This document shows positions 53,371 through 64,000 of a stretch of DNA of 64,000 nucleotides, piece after piece. This DNA is from Syngnathus acus (lineage: Eukaryota > Chordata > Actinopteri > Syngnathiformes > Syngnathidae). The notes beneath the pieces were generated by a model. That model did no database searches. It was given only the letters and a program-made list of their open reading frames with translations, and had not been told where the DNA came from. The stretch spans positions 2,232,001 through 2,296,000 of the forward strand of contig NC_051099.1 in assembly GCF_901709675.1 (NCBI RefSeq), in the 5' to 3' direction. The position numbers and the translations under genes are program-made. Numbering within the stretch: position 1 is the stretch's first letter; each line of letters starts with the position of its first letter.

Positions 53371-56300
53371 TTTATTATTTAAAGACAGTTCCAATGTGTT
53401 CACTAGAAGTGAACATGTCACCATCCAGCCATCACGTTTTGCACAGCACACTGGTAGGATCCTATAAGGGTTATTGGACTCATTTTGCTGCTTAAAAACA
53501 CATTTAAATGTATACGTTTGTCAGTCACATACAATGCAGTAGAGCAGCCACTGAGCACAGAGCAGGTCGGCATGTTGCGCAACTGTTCAGCCTGGATGGG
53601 AATTTGTCATTGTGCCAACCAACTCTAGTGAGCAAAGAACCATTTGGACACACTTTCTTGCCCTCTACCTAAGAACAATAACACAAAACTGAAAATGTTT
53701 TTCCAAATTTTGGATGCATAGAAAATTGACATGTGAAATATGCAAGTGATACCATCAGTTTCATTTTTGCATATTTGTGCTACATGATTAAATAGGTAGA
53801 TGTGTTTTTTTAATTTATTTATTTATTTCAAATGTCTGCATCACTCTTGTTGTGGAACAGAGGTGGCAAATCTGGGATGATTGTTCTCTTCTCTTCCTCT
53901 GCTCCAATGATGTTTTGAATTGACCTTTTTTTCTTGGTGTGTGTGGCCTGCACGGCTTTAATGGGAGTGCAAGTCAGTGTGAGCTTTGCCTTCCCTCCCG
54001 TATGATAAATACATGCCGAACAAACTGCTACATCAGCACATCTGCAGTAAAAGACGTATCATAAAACGACCTTGAAGAAATGTCCAAAAAAAAGTCCCTC
54101 TTCTTCCTTCCTTCCTAATATCTTTTCACAGAAGACAAGTAGTCACACTGAAACGATGACACAACTTTGAGGCATCAATTGCTACGCTTTTCAAACCTGC
54201 ACTTCTTTTTGTGATAAATGTGACATACAAAGACGTCGTAGTGATATAGCAGCATTGTATTTAGTCACAGTGCATGTGAAATAATTAGCTTGTCTAAATA
54301 GAACGACTACAGTATGAAAGGAGGGGAGATCACAGGTACATACTTATCCTAGGTCATATAAATGTCAGTAGTGGCGTGGGAGCAAAGCATTAATATCACA
54401 CCCAAATATGACTTGGGTTTTATTTTTGCCCTTCAATTTCACCCTCATGTTGAAAAACCAGGCTGGAAATAGCACATTGATTCAAGATAGGCAAAATACA
54501 AGTATAACAGGAAGTTCCACCAATACATGGCTTTACAATGTTCTCAAAAGAGGTTATCAAAAACACGCCGACACCTCGTACGTTTTTCGGCTTTACAAAT
54601 GCAAAACACTTTTGCTCAAACCAGACTGCGCGGCCCGAAGAGATGATCTCTTGTGTAAGATCATAAAGCGTGAAATTAAACAACTTCCTTCCAGAGCCAT
54701 TTGCATAAAAAGTCTATAAAAGTCATGGAGTGATGACCACGGAGCTTTTTCCAAGCTTGGGAAGACTCAATTGTTTGTTTGGTAATGTCTCGACAAATAA
54801 AATGAAGACTAAACGTAAGAAAAGGTATGACGTGTAAAAACAAATACCTGACGTGATTAGAAAACATAATAGTAGAAAAATATATGTAACCTATATAAAA
54901 CTGACATTATTAATCCAAAATAATTACAAATAAATTCAATATTCTCCAGTCATTGAACGAACAATGAGGACCACATTGTACAAGGCGAAAGAAACTGAAG
55001 GCAGTTTTGTTTTTGGGGAGAACTTTTGAATGTCCGATAAAAAATAATCCAGTTTGCTGAAATGATTTTATTTTGTCCCTCATAAACTCTCACAAGCAAT
55101 TTGCATAATAACCAGCTAAAAGTGAAGCACAATATTTTGTACCAAATGTCTTACCTGGCCATTTTGGATTAGTGATTATTTTAATGAGGTTTAGTGACAA
55201 AATGCTTGTGAGTGCATTCTCGAGTGACTATTAACCCACATTAACCCGAAGATTTGTCGATTGAACTAGAATCAATAAGACAACAGCACAATGTGTGCGT
55301 CCCTGTTATATTATATAAAAAAGTAAAATAAAATAAAATACTATACACATCATGCTTAATGATTTTAACATCATTATTTGAATTTGGAAGAACGGCAACA
55401 ATTGATTCCAGCAACAAAAAAAAATCAAATGTGGACAGCATGGGTTTGAAAATGTGCAAACTAATAATCATGCCTCAGAATACATCAATTGTGCACCAAA
55501 TACTGAAGTCTTTCAATAAAAGAACTTTATAAATACTACATGGCTCTAAACAGGAAGTTGCTACAAACTCCTGCCGCTCAAAGCTGAACAGTAAACACTA
55601 AATACTTCACAGCCCAACGTTTTCCAAAGGAGACTAAATTTGCCATCTTTCTGTGAATGTTGACAATGAAGACACTTTATAATTCAGTGGCGTTGTTTTT
55701 TTGTTTTGTTTTTCCTATCTGGCATAAGATCAAGAAGATAAAATATGCTTTAGGGCCTTCACAGTAGAAGAAGCGTTCACAGTGAATCTTGGTATCTTCT
55801 CGAATCAAAAGCAAAGCCTTCATAATACAGTGATGGCAAGGGCCACAGTGGGGACGATAAGATAAGGCAGGAGAAGGAAAAAAAAAAGAAAATGGCATCA
55901 CTGGAAAACTGATCATTCTGGCTCTTTCGCTAACAAAGCATATTTGGTTGCTGGAGTGTCAAGACATGTAAGCTCCCTTGTCAATACATTGTAAACATTA
56001 GAAATGGCTGTTTTACTCCCCATTTGCGGAACAACAGATTGGAGTTCAAATGATCAAGTCCTCACTGATCACACCATCCAAGAGTTGTATCCGATATTCA
56101 TTTCAACTAAAGCTTCACAATTTATTTCATAATAATCTTTTCTAATGTGATACTATGCTAAGATGATACTGAGGTGTTTTTTTTTTATTTTTATTTTTTA
56201 AATACTAGCCAAAATGTCCTAACAAGGCTCACTAACAAAGGCTAATTTAACAAGTTTTATCAGTGCATCATCAACCGTCCCAAGTTTCAGGTCAAAAATC

Positions 56301-56492
56301 TTTCAATACAGTATTCCATTTATATTGGCACATTATCTATAAACAGCGTACTGGATGATGATCAAGTTAAATAGCTACTTACATGAGGTCATTTCTATCA
56401 GTTTGTCTCATGTTTCACAGTATAAAAGTGCACGAATTGCCAAACACACCCCAATTTTTCTTAACCTGCCCCTCAAAGCCAAATTCCATGTG
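53371..56492 (-). other. Probable 3' UTR of the dusp10-like gene
   Basis: About 3 kb of AT-rich non-coding sequence follows the stop codon on the minus strand. Candidate AATAAA signals on that strand include 53371-53376 and about 54420. Which is used is unknown. No other gene is visible. Confidence 0.35.
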
Positions 56493-59392
56493 TCACACTT
56501 GGGTCTCGACACCATCAAGTTTAGGCATCAGGATGCGAGGAGTCACCCCGGAGTTGAGGTCCCTCTCAAACTCCAAAAGCTGCCCCATGAAGTTTAGATT
56601 TGGCGACACCACAGGACGACGGCTGCGTACGTATTTGTAGGCGTCCGTCATTGTCATGAGGGTGTGTTTCATTAGGTAGGCGATGACGATGGTTGCCGAA
56701 CGGGATACACCTGCCTGGCAGTGCACCAGCACACCTTGCCCACTCTGATATGCTTCCTCTGTGGATGGAGACAAAACAAGTGATATCACTTTTGGATACT
56801 ACCAATCAGAAGTATGCATTGATCAAGTCAATCTATCAAATGTTGAAGAAATCACGAATGGCGTTTAGCACTATTTACAAACATCAAAGTCAAATGAGTA
56901 TGAAGAACTCACCAATGAATTCAAAAACCTCCTCAAAGTATTGTCGAAGGTTTTGTTTACTGTTGTCTGTGGCCGGCAGCCTTTTGTAGTGCAGTCCTGA
57001 TTTGAGGTGGTAGAGGGGAAGGTGCGTCGTCACATTGACCACATAGCCGATGTTGAGGTGCAAGAGCAGATCCAGGTCTTGAGCATCCCTTTCGTTTCCA
57101 AGAAACAAGAAGGGCAGGATGGCACTAATCGCAGCGTTCTCCGCATCGGGAGTCATTGCGGACTCGTCAGACAGGGAGGCAGGCAGCGACGAGGAGAGTG
57201 GCAGCGAAAGGTGCACTGGAAGAGGACAAGTTGACATCTTGAGAGAATTCGATTCTAAAATAGAGCCTTGAGTTATAGCAAGTACAAAAAAAAGCATATT
57301 TTCAACTGGGATTTTAGCTGGAATTTGACCCACAAGCAATATTTTCTATGTATGAAGACAGAATATGACTAAGAATCTTACTTCTGCTTTTCTCCTCATT
57401 TTGCTCTCTGTTGAGTGAGTTGAGAGCCAAGTGAAGGGACTGGGCGGATGGTAGAGAATGTCCCCCGTCTCTCTGCCAGGGTTTGGGTTTGATGAGTGTG
57501 CTGGGAGCGGACGGTGGAGGCGAAAAGGAAACGGGCGATGGCGGAGAAGGGGAACGCGGTGAAGGTGAGCAAGGATACGGTGTGTCTCGATTGTGCTCAA
57601 GAGTGCCCGCCATTCCCACGTCGTCCGCTTTGTTAAGAAGCCTCCTGATGGAGCTCCCGTGTTCGTCGTATCCCTGTCCCGACCTGCAAGCCATAAAATC
57701 CAGGGCGGCCATCTTGTCCTGCTGTAGTCGCCGCCGGCCAGCGTGGTCCGTAAGATGAGAGTGAGCGTACTCCTGGAGGTTTTCGCAGTCCAGGCGGACG
57801 AGGCCAGCTCTTTCATTTTGGATCTGCCTGGGAGTTGTCTTTCCAACTCCTATTCCAATTCCGGCACAGTGATTCCCTTGGGCTGTCGAATGGGTCATCT
57901 TTCTCGCCAGTTCTTCAGGCCAGATCGTTCGTACGCTGTAGTCATCATCGTTGGCTTGGAACATATTCGCCGCATGAGGTGCTCCGATGCTTCTCCCTGG
58001 AGGTTTACCTCTGCGAGGGTTGAACGTTACCACGATGGGGTCGCTGCTACAATAGCTGCAGGTGGAGCTACCTGTGTGGGAGGTTTTGGGATTGCAACCC
58101 GTGACACAGCTTTGTATTGCCCGAAGAGGGGCAGAAGAGGATATCGGGGTACAAGGCAGGCACCCCCCAACCATTTTCTTGCGAAGAATAGCGGGGCTCT
58201 CAAAGTTCCCGGCCTCACTGGAGCAAGAGGCACAGCGGAGAGGTTTGAACAGGCTTGATCGGTGTTCAGACACAGTGCTGTTGGTTGAGGATGTGTTTGA
58301 GGTGGAGGCGGTGGAGAGACATCCTCCCAAATTCCTCAGACCCATTTCTTTGCCTCCTTTTTTTACCACGCCGACATTATGAACGCCAGAAAAGGAGGTG
58401 GACGAGCTACCGCCACCTCCTTGGCAACTGGAGCCATGTCCTTTAGCCCCTCTGCATCGTACCAACCGCCAGCAACCGCATCCGAAGGGGTGGGTGCAGT
58501 CAATGGTGCAGCTGTGGTCGGGACTAGGGAAGCCGCCTGTGTGGGACGTGCCCGGGGACAAGGGTAGACCAAGGAGAATATGAGGACGGTGATCTCTGTG
58601 GCGGGATGGGTGAGACTGGAAGGGTTGATGGGGAGAGGACGAGGGATGGCTGGAGTTTAGGACGGCCGCATGGGGAACAGGGACGGAATTGTGTTGGTAG
58701 GGAAGACTATGATGCACGGTACCCAGCTTGGAACTCTTGGGATCCAGCAAGGGGAATTCTGAGTCAGGTCTTTTGAGAAAAAGTGGCTTTTCTTTCTCTT
58801 TCACATCCCTGAGGTTGTACTGCTGCGACTGCGCAGGGACAAACTGCAGGACGGCGGATGACGACACTTGACTGTGTCGACTTTGCAGTGATTTGTGTTC
58901 ACCTCCACCTGACCGTTCAGCGCCGCCAGTTCTTCTCTCAATCGGATCTGAATGTGAAGGGACGCATTTTGCCCGTGTACCCTTGCCGCTTGCGCTATGG
59001 CCAAGGGAGTTGCTGATTCCTGCTCTCCCGCCTTTGTCCAGAGTCAATCTGATATCAATGCTATGCGTGTGGGACGGCAGTCGCGGGCTGAGAGTTACGG
59101 TTCCATTGCTGTGGCAGTGGCTCGGGACGTTTCTGCAACCCGGCGGCGGCGCAAGAGAATGATCGCCCGGGGTTTTCTGTCCACGGGCAGGTCTGCGTTT
59201 GCATTCCAAAGTCAGAGGTTTACAGGTGGGCGAGTAGAAGTGAGGGCGGGGAGCACGGGTGATTTGCGCGTTGGAAGAGGTGGAGATCTGAGACGAGTGA
59301 TGTGGGATGGCTTGAGGGGAAGCCTCACACAAGGTTATGTTTTTCGGCCGCTGGATGACCACTATGCGCTCGTCGAGAGGAAGAGGAGGCAT
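56493..59392 (-). CDS. dusp10: DUSP10/MKP-5-like dual-specificity MAP kinase phosphatase with enlarged N-terminus
   Basis: This family dephosphorylates the Thr-X-Tyr loop of p38 and JNK. The exons on the minus strand are 59392-57382, 57215-56913 and 56758-56493, giving 2580 nt and 859 aa against 482 in human DUSP10. The start [12 protein letters not shown] matches the DUSP10 start. A Ser/Pro/His-rich region fills to about residue 500. [10 protein letters not shown] and [16 protein letters not shown] resemble the rhodanese/CH2 part, and RRRLQQDK (553-560) is the MAPK-docking motif. The end of the rhodanese domain is replaced by an SP-rich linker. The catalytic domain (about 700-845) is intact: [17 protein letters not shown], the acid Asp in PATDNSKQN and [11 protein letters not shown] with Cys785. 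The C-terminus GVETQV parallels human GVETVV. An acceptor abuts the ATG, so a leader exon lies upstream. It is probably a paralog rather than the one-to-one DUSP10 ortholog. Confidence 0.88.
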
Positions 59393-61806
59393 CTGGGTTC
59401 ATAGGAAGCTGTCCAGTAAAGAAGAGAGATTCGCCAGATGATTCATCTCAACAACTGTCCTTAGATCAAAACAAGTGGGCCAGACTTTAAATCCCATTTG
59501 TTTGGGTCCAAATTTAGGATAGTTGCCTTTGGTCTTTAATATTTAAACAGTATCCAATGCTGTTCCATTGTTGCCACAGCTAGTTAATCATTTATGAAAT
59601 GTAAAGTCAAACCCAAAAGGAACACAGACAACACCGGAAAGATTTCTCGTATGTTTTCCACATTTGGATGAGTCACCTCCGATATCGGAAGCAAGTGAAA
59701 ACATACCAAAAACATCAACAATGTCACATCTCAGATTGAACAAGAACTTGTCCCATATAATTCTTTCCTCATTGGCTGCACAAATGGGACATGAAAATTA
59801 CACTTACTGGTGCATGCTTGACCTTAATGGATAACACTGGGGCAAAGTACTGCTCCCATTGCCAAATCCATTTCAATGTGCACGTCTTGTTTTCTAGCAG
59901 GGCCACTTGCCAGAAACTCCTCCATCCATCTAAATGTTTGGCATGCTAGCAACAGCGGTTGCCATTATAATGAAAGAATAAATCAGCAAAGGGCAAGTGT
60001 ATGTTAAACAGGACGCCAATCGGCTTCTTAAAAGCTTATTTACAAACATTGTGATGAACTTGCAAGTACCTTCGACCCTCGGAGGACTCATTAAGTCTTA
60101 GCGAGACATATTTGCTGATGTAAGGGATAACGCCAAGGCCGATGGTGATAAATGGGAAATAAAAAAGACTGCTGCTTTGTATATGTGCCTGCTTAGTCAA
60201 CTTTAAGATGGATGCCGCTAACATTTGATAAAATGCTGCAAACCGGTTGGTTCAATCAGAGATGTACATTTGTCAGGTCAACAATTCGACTTTTTCTCAG
60301 CACGACACAGCACAAGGCCGAAATAGATCACAGCTCATTAAAAGGCAACTTTGTAATTATTTGAGCCATTTAATCGCCACAATCATCATCATTAACATTT
60401 AATGACTTGTTGGTACAGCAGACCACAATAGAAAAGCCACCCTGATGAACACACACACTGATGAATGGGGATCATCTATGATGATTCCACGACTCATTAA
60501 TCTGTTGATTAAATACTTGAACCACATTGAAAGTGGAACCCGTTGCCAGTTGGATGCACTACAACTACTACTCGAAATGCAAAGATTAAAGAGGGTGTCA
60601 TCGTCTTATCAGGCCTGTTATAAATCTCGTCTCGTCTCATTGACGCAGGTGGCTGAAACTTTTGGAATGATTTTTTAAAGCTGCTCATAAATCTCAAGAA
60701 AGCTTCTTTGGGTGGACAACTAACAACGCTTTCCCAAATTTATTATCAATTGCACCATTGTTTCGATTTTATTATTCTAACAGCATGTGTGTGCATGGGG
60801 GTCATTTTCAATTGAATTTATTTCCCCCTTGGGCAATATTCATAGTGAATCTCTCATAGGGTGGAAGACCTGGGAAATTGTGGATAATGGAGAATAAACA
60901 GACAGATAGTATCACATAGGAGGGGGGTCGGGTGGAAATAAACAAATCCCAACAAATATTCTGGGGATGCCCTCCATCCCCGCATAAAACAGATACCGAC
61001 CCAACGAAAGGGCAACGTTGGTATGCTCATGCTTACGTCCACGGACAGAGCTTGGCGATGGTGTCCTCATCGTTTTTTTTTTTTCCTTTTCACAGCTTAG
61101 CCTGTGGTAGAGGGGGGTGGGGGTAACATTGACCCAGATTTGTCATGGTGGAAGCCACTATCTCTCTGATCACACACTGTCACTGAAGGCTAGTGGCCTT
61201 TTCACTCCCGCATAGCAGCATATTCAGCAGACAGTCATCGTCACCGAGACAAGGAACATACCAAAAAAGGAAATCCAAGCATTGTCATTCTTCTGACCCC
61301 AGTAGCTGTGTTTACACGGAGACATTTATTCGGATTAAAAGCCCGATCGGAATTAAAAATGCTTCGTGTAACTCGACGTAACAGAGCCAACGGGGAAAAA
61401 TAGGCAAAATAAAGAGAAATGGACGGAGCGGTGTGACGTTGGGCTGAAACGGTTCATCAAGTAATTCAAATCATGTCACAGTTCAGATGAATTGTTGTGT
61501 CAAGTGTGCCTTCAAAGATGCTGCAGTGTGTTTGGGGTAGAAGCTGTTGAGGGAGCTTTTTGGGAGCCCATGCTTATCTGGCTGTAAAACATTTAAGACA
61601 GTCTTTCAACCTGCAGGCCAAATACTTTGCAAGTACCGTACTGAATTCAGCCAGCATGAAATAAAGAGGACACACTCTGTGACTGCAAATAGCAAAGACT
61701 GACGAGGGCAGAAAAATCCACAAAATAGAATATTCACTTTTTTTTATAGGCTGTTGTATTTTATCACAATGATTGACCAGCTAGTAGATTGTTTTAGTCA
61801 TTGGAT

Positions 61807-61960
61807 CAGAGGTGTCCGATCCAAGTCCAGAAAGTAAAAAGCATGCCACAGATTTGCTTTGCCTCCAATTAACCTGCTCCCCGGAAGTTAGCAAAATGCT
61901 ACATGTGAGACTGCAGCAGGTTTCTTAGTTGAAGGGGCGAAAGCGTCTCAGAGGAAAATC
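61807..61960 (+). mobile_element. Possible hAT/Charlie-like transposon fragment
   Basis: CAGAGGTGTCCGATCCAAGT resembles the CAG-GGTGTCMAA ends of vertebrate hAT MITEs. The following AAGTCCAGAAAGTAAAAAG stretch is familiar from fish repeats. The borders are uncertain and the second end was not found. Confidence 0.3.
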
Positions 61961-62794
61961 GGTAAAAATGTCATAAAAGTCTCTGCGCTGTTTGGCTACC
62001 GACCAAAGTGTTTTGGGATCAGTCATTGCATCCGAAATGTCTTCAAGTCTTTGCTTCCAAGCATGCCAGAAGCACTCACGCTGTACATTTTTTACAGTAA
62101 TTTAATTTGAAAGCGGAAAGAGAGTGTAGAATCAGCACTGCTCAACATCTAGTGAGCAGGGTGCAATGGATGCACGTAATCTACATCAAGTAGAAAGTAC
62201 AGCCTTGATTATGCAAATGTTGATGTGTTGAGAATCTCAAAGAGCATATCAGAAATGCACCATGTAAGTTGCGCAGCCAAATGGGAAGCGGTGTATCTGC
62301 AGCCTCAGAGGTGTGGCTTGCGCATTATGAGTCACTTTTGATTATGGCCACAATTAATTGGTCATTTTTTTATTTGACAGTGTACATCAATGAACATATC
62401 TGTAGATGCACCAGAATTAGCCAAGGGGCGAATTTTGCCATTGATTTACAATCCAAAAGCCGCAATAACACAAGGATCGTTGGTATTTTCTCATAATAGA
62501 GTAGATTATTATTATTGTAATTTCTACTTAAGTCTGTGCGGTTGCAATAATATTAGCTGTACTGTAGCTAAATGATTAACAGGCCCCGTTTCTAAATGTG
62601 TCTTTGATAATCAGCTTTGTTTCACTGCCTCATCGGCACTCATGCTGCAAAACAGGCGACTGAGAGGAAGTCAGAATAATTACATCACTTAATCGCCACA
62701 CTCGGCAGACAATGTGATGGATGTGACAAAACAAAATGACCAACTCTTGTTCTCGCCTCAACTGCACAAACAAGGAACCAAATATTGAATGAAC

Positions 62795-62796
<2 letters not shown>

Positions 62797-62827
<31 letters not shown>
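62797..62827. repeat. (TTA)n microsatellite
   Basis: Ten perfect TTA/ATT units. Confidence 0.95.
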
Positions 62828-63604
62828 GGAAGCACTTTGTGTTTGGGGGTTACCCTGTCTGCCCTCTGGTTCTGAATTTGAAATTCTGCATGTAGCATGT
62901 TCTCCAAGCACTTGCATGAGTTTTCTCCAAGTACTTCCTCCATAGTAGTTGAATTGTTTTATACTTAAATAATTGGATCAAGCTCAACTGTGACCTCAGG
63001 TGCTTGAAAATCACTTGGATCTTTGACACGTTTGAAGCAGAACATTATTATTAGCTACCGCTTCTTTAGATGCACTACATTGAAAAAAATGTATTACAAA
63101 ATTTGACATTACATATGAGACAGTAAGTGGAACAAAAGAATCAAATAAAGAAAATATAATATTTAATTTATAGACAAACTACCGCTGATGAGTACATATA
63201 ATCCAAACCAGAAAGGCTCCCATGAAGAGTTCTCATTTGTCTAATCTGTCGGCACGTTGAGAAGAAGCAAAAAGAGTGGCCTGATATAGACGACTAAGAA
63301 TAGCAACAGAAGAAAAGCTCCTTAGAAAAGAAATGTCGGAATTTGAGTCTTCTGTCAGATAAAAAAAAAAAAAAAAACGGTATGCTTTCAAGAATAATCT
63401 CCTCGAGGGATGGGCTTGTGAAACTCAGTTGTCATGGCCAAGAGTTATTTAAATAGCTTGACAGTTTCAGTCACTTTTGCCAAAATCGGTTATGCTTTCC
63501 ACAAAGTTAAATCAATCTAAAGTTGAAATGGGGATGTTGTGTAAATTGTCAAGAAAAACAGAATACAATGATTTCAATGCTAGCACAAGAAAAATACACA
63601 ATGC

Positions 63605-63672
63605 TCACAGTCAGGCAGGAGATGGGATTCGAACCCGGAACCCCGTGGTAACCACTTATGTGGATGCTGGAT
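63605..63672 (-). repeat. tRNA-derived SINE remnant
   Basis: On the minus strand GGGTTCGAATCCC (63624-63636) is a perfect pol III B-box/T-arm, preceded by GTGGTTACCACG. This resembles fish tRNA-derived SINEs. It cannot fold as a full tRNA. The plus strand gives an accidental frame reading DGIRTRNP, a well-known artefact of such elements. Confidence 0.5.
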
Positions 63673-64000
63673 AAATCATCTGGCAGTAATGTAATTAAAA
63701 GCACTACGCTTCCATCTCCAGAATGACAACAAACCTAAAGAATTCAAAAGTCAATCGACGAGATCAGCTCCTTTTTACACATCCGCTAGGTGTCGCACTA
63801 TCTGATTTTCCAATATTAATCGCGCGCTCGTAGTATTCTAACCTTTCACTATGTTGACAGAATAAAAATGATGTGTGTCTCTAAAACCTTCAGACCTGCA
63901 ATGTACAATTAACCCAAACAATAAATATGAGCGAAAAACGTGAAAATTATCCGGTCAATAAAATACATCATTTCAAAATGAGGCACGCATGCAACGTTGA

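Larger units (their letters stand above)
59393..64000. other. Upstream of the dusp10-like gene; no gene recognised
   Basis: This is 4.6 kb of AT-rich DNA that probably holds the leader exon(s) and intron 1 of the dusp10-like gene. A (TTA)n tract, an A run at 63360-63377 and two transposon fragments are listed separately. I see no coding exon with a recognisable product. Confidence 0.45.

Noticed and set aside
57743-58258. 171-codon open frame on the plus strand opposite the dusp10-like first exon
   Set aside because: It is antisense to a long GC-rich coding exon, lacks any recognisable domain and is best explained as a mirror of the real frame.
63477-63674. Open frame containing DGIRTRNP
   Set aside because: This peptide is the familiar by-product of translating the antisense of a tRNA-like B box in a SINE.

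Overview
The window is vertebrate nuclear DNA, most likely from a compact-genome ray-finned (percomorph-type) teleost. Genes are split into many small GT-AG exons with introns often of only 70-150 bp. Intergenic DNA carries typical fish dispersed repeats, and every recognisable protein matches a vertebrate family. The species cannot be told from the sequence. No prokaryotic, viral or CRISPR feature was seen. All CDS models were built by hand from open frames, splice sites and remembered family alignments.

Layout, left to right: (1) 114-320 (+) last coding exon of a tmem164-like gene, its 3' UTR meeting that of ammecr1 tail to tail near 1.4 kb. (2) 5135-9414 (-) ammecr1, complete in six exons, with a CpG-rich 5' side at 9.4-10.6 kb. 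(3) 12232-18812 (+) kif4 chromokinesin, 27 coding exons, apparently without its cysteine-rich domain. (4) 22143-25208 (+) adenylosuccinate synthetase, 13 exons. (5) 29076-31399 (+) kcnk4/TRAAK-like two-pore potassium channel. (6) 39521-41599 (+) esrra, estrogen-related receptor alpha, preceded by about 7 kb holding possible 5' exons, CTCF-like sites and a DR1 element. (7) 45007-46650 (+) prdx5. (8) 47714-48171 (+) banf1. (9) 49877-50229 (-) gng3. (10) 56493-59392 (-) a dusp10-like MAP kinase phosphatase with a greatly enlarged N-terminus. 59.4-64 kb has no recognisable gene.

The genes do not form one pathway; the interest is in synteny and gene history. tmem164/ammecr1 and kif4 correspond to human X-linked genes. 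kcnk4-esrra-prdx5-banf1-gng3 corresponds to human 11q12-q13. The adss and dusp10-like genes do not belong to human 11q13. Their human relatives lie on 1q41-q44 beside KCNK2, ESRRG and GNG4, with ADSS1, KCNK10, ESRRB and GNG2 on chromosome 14. So the adss and dusp10-like genes here may be members of a third ohnologous block (kcnk4/esrra/gng3) that mammals lost. That is the main lead. Other leads are the kif4 domain loss, the eroded rhodanese domain of the dusp10-like protein, a GC-AG intron in prdx5, and a possible unannotated spliced transcript at 34.5-37.4 kb.
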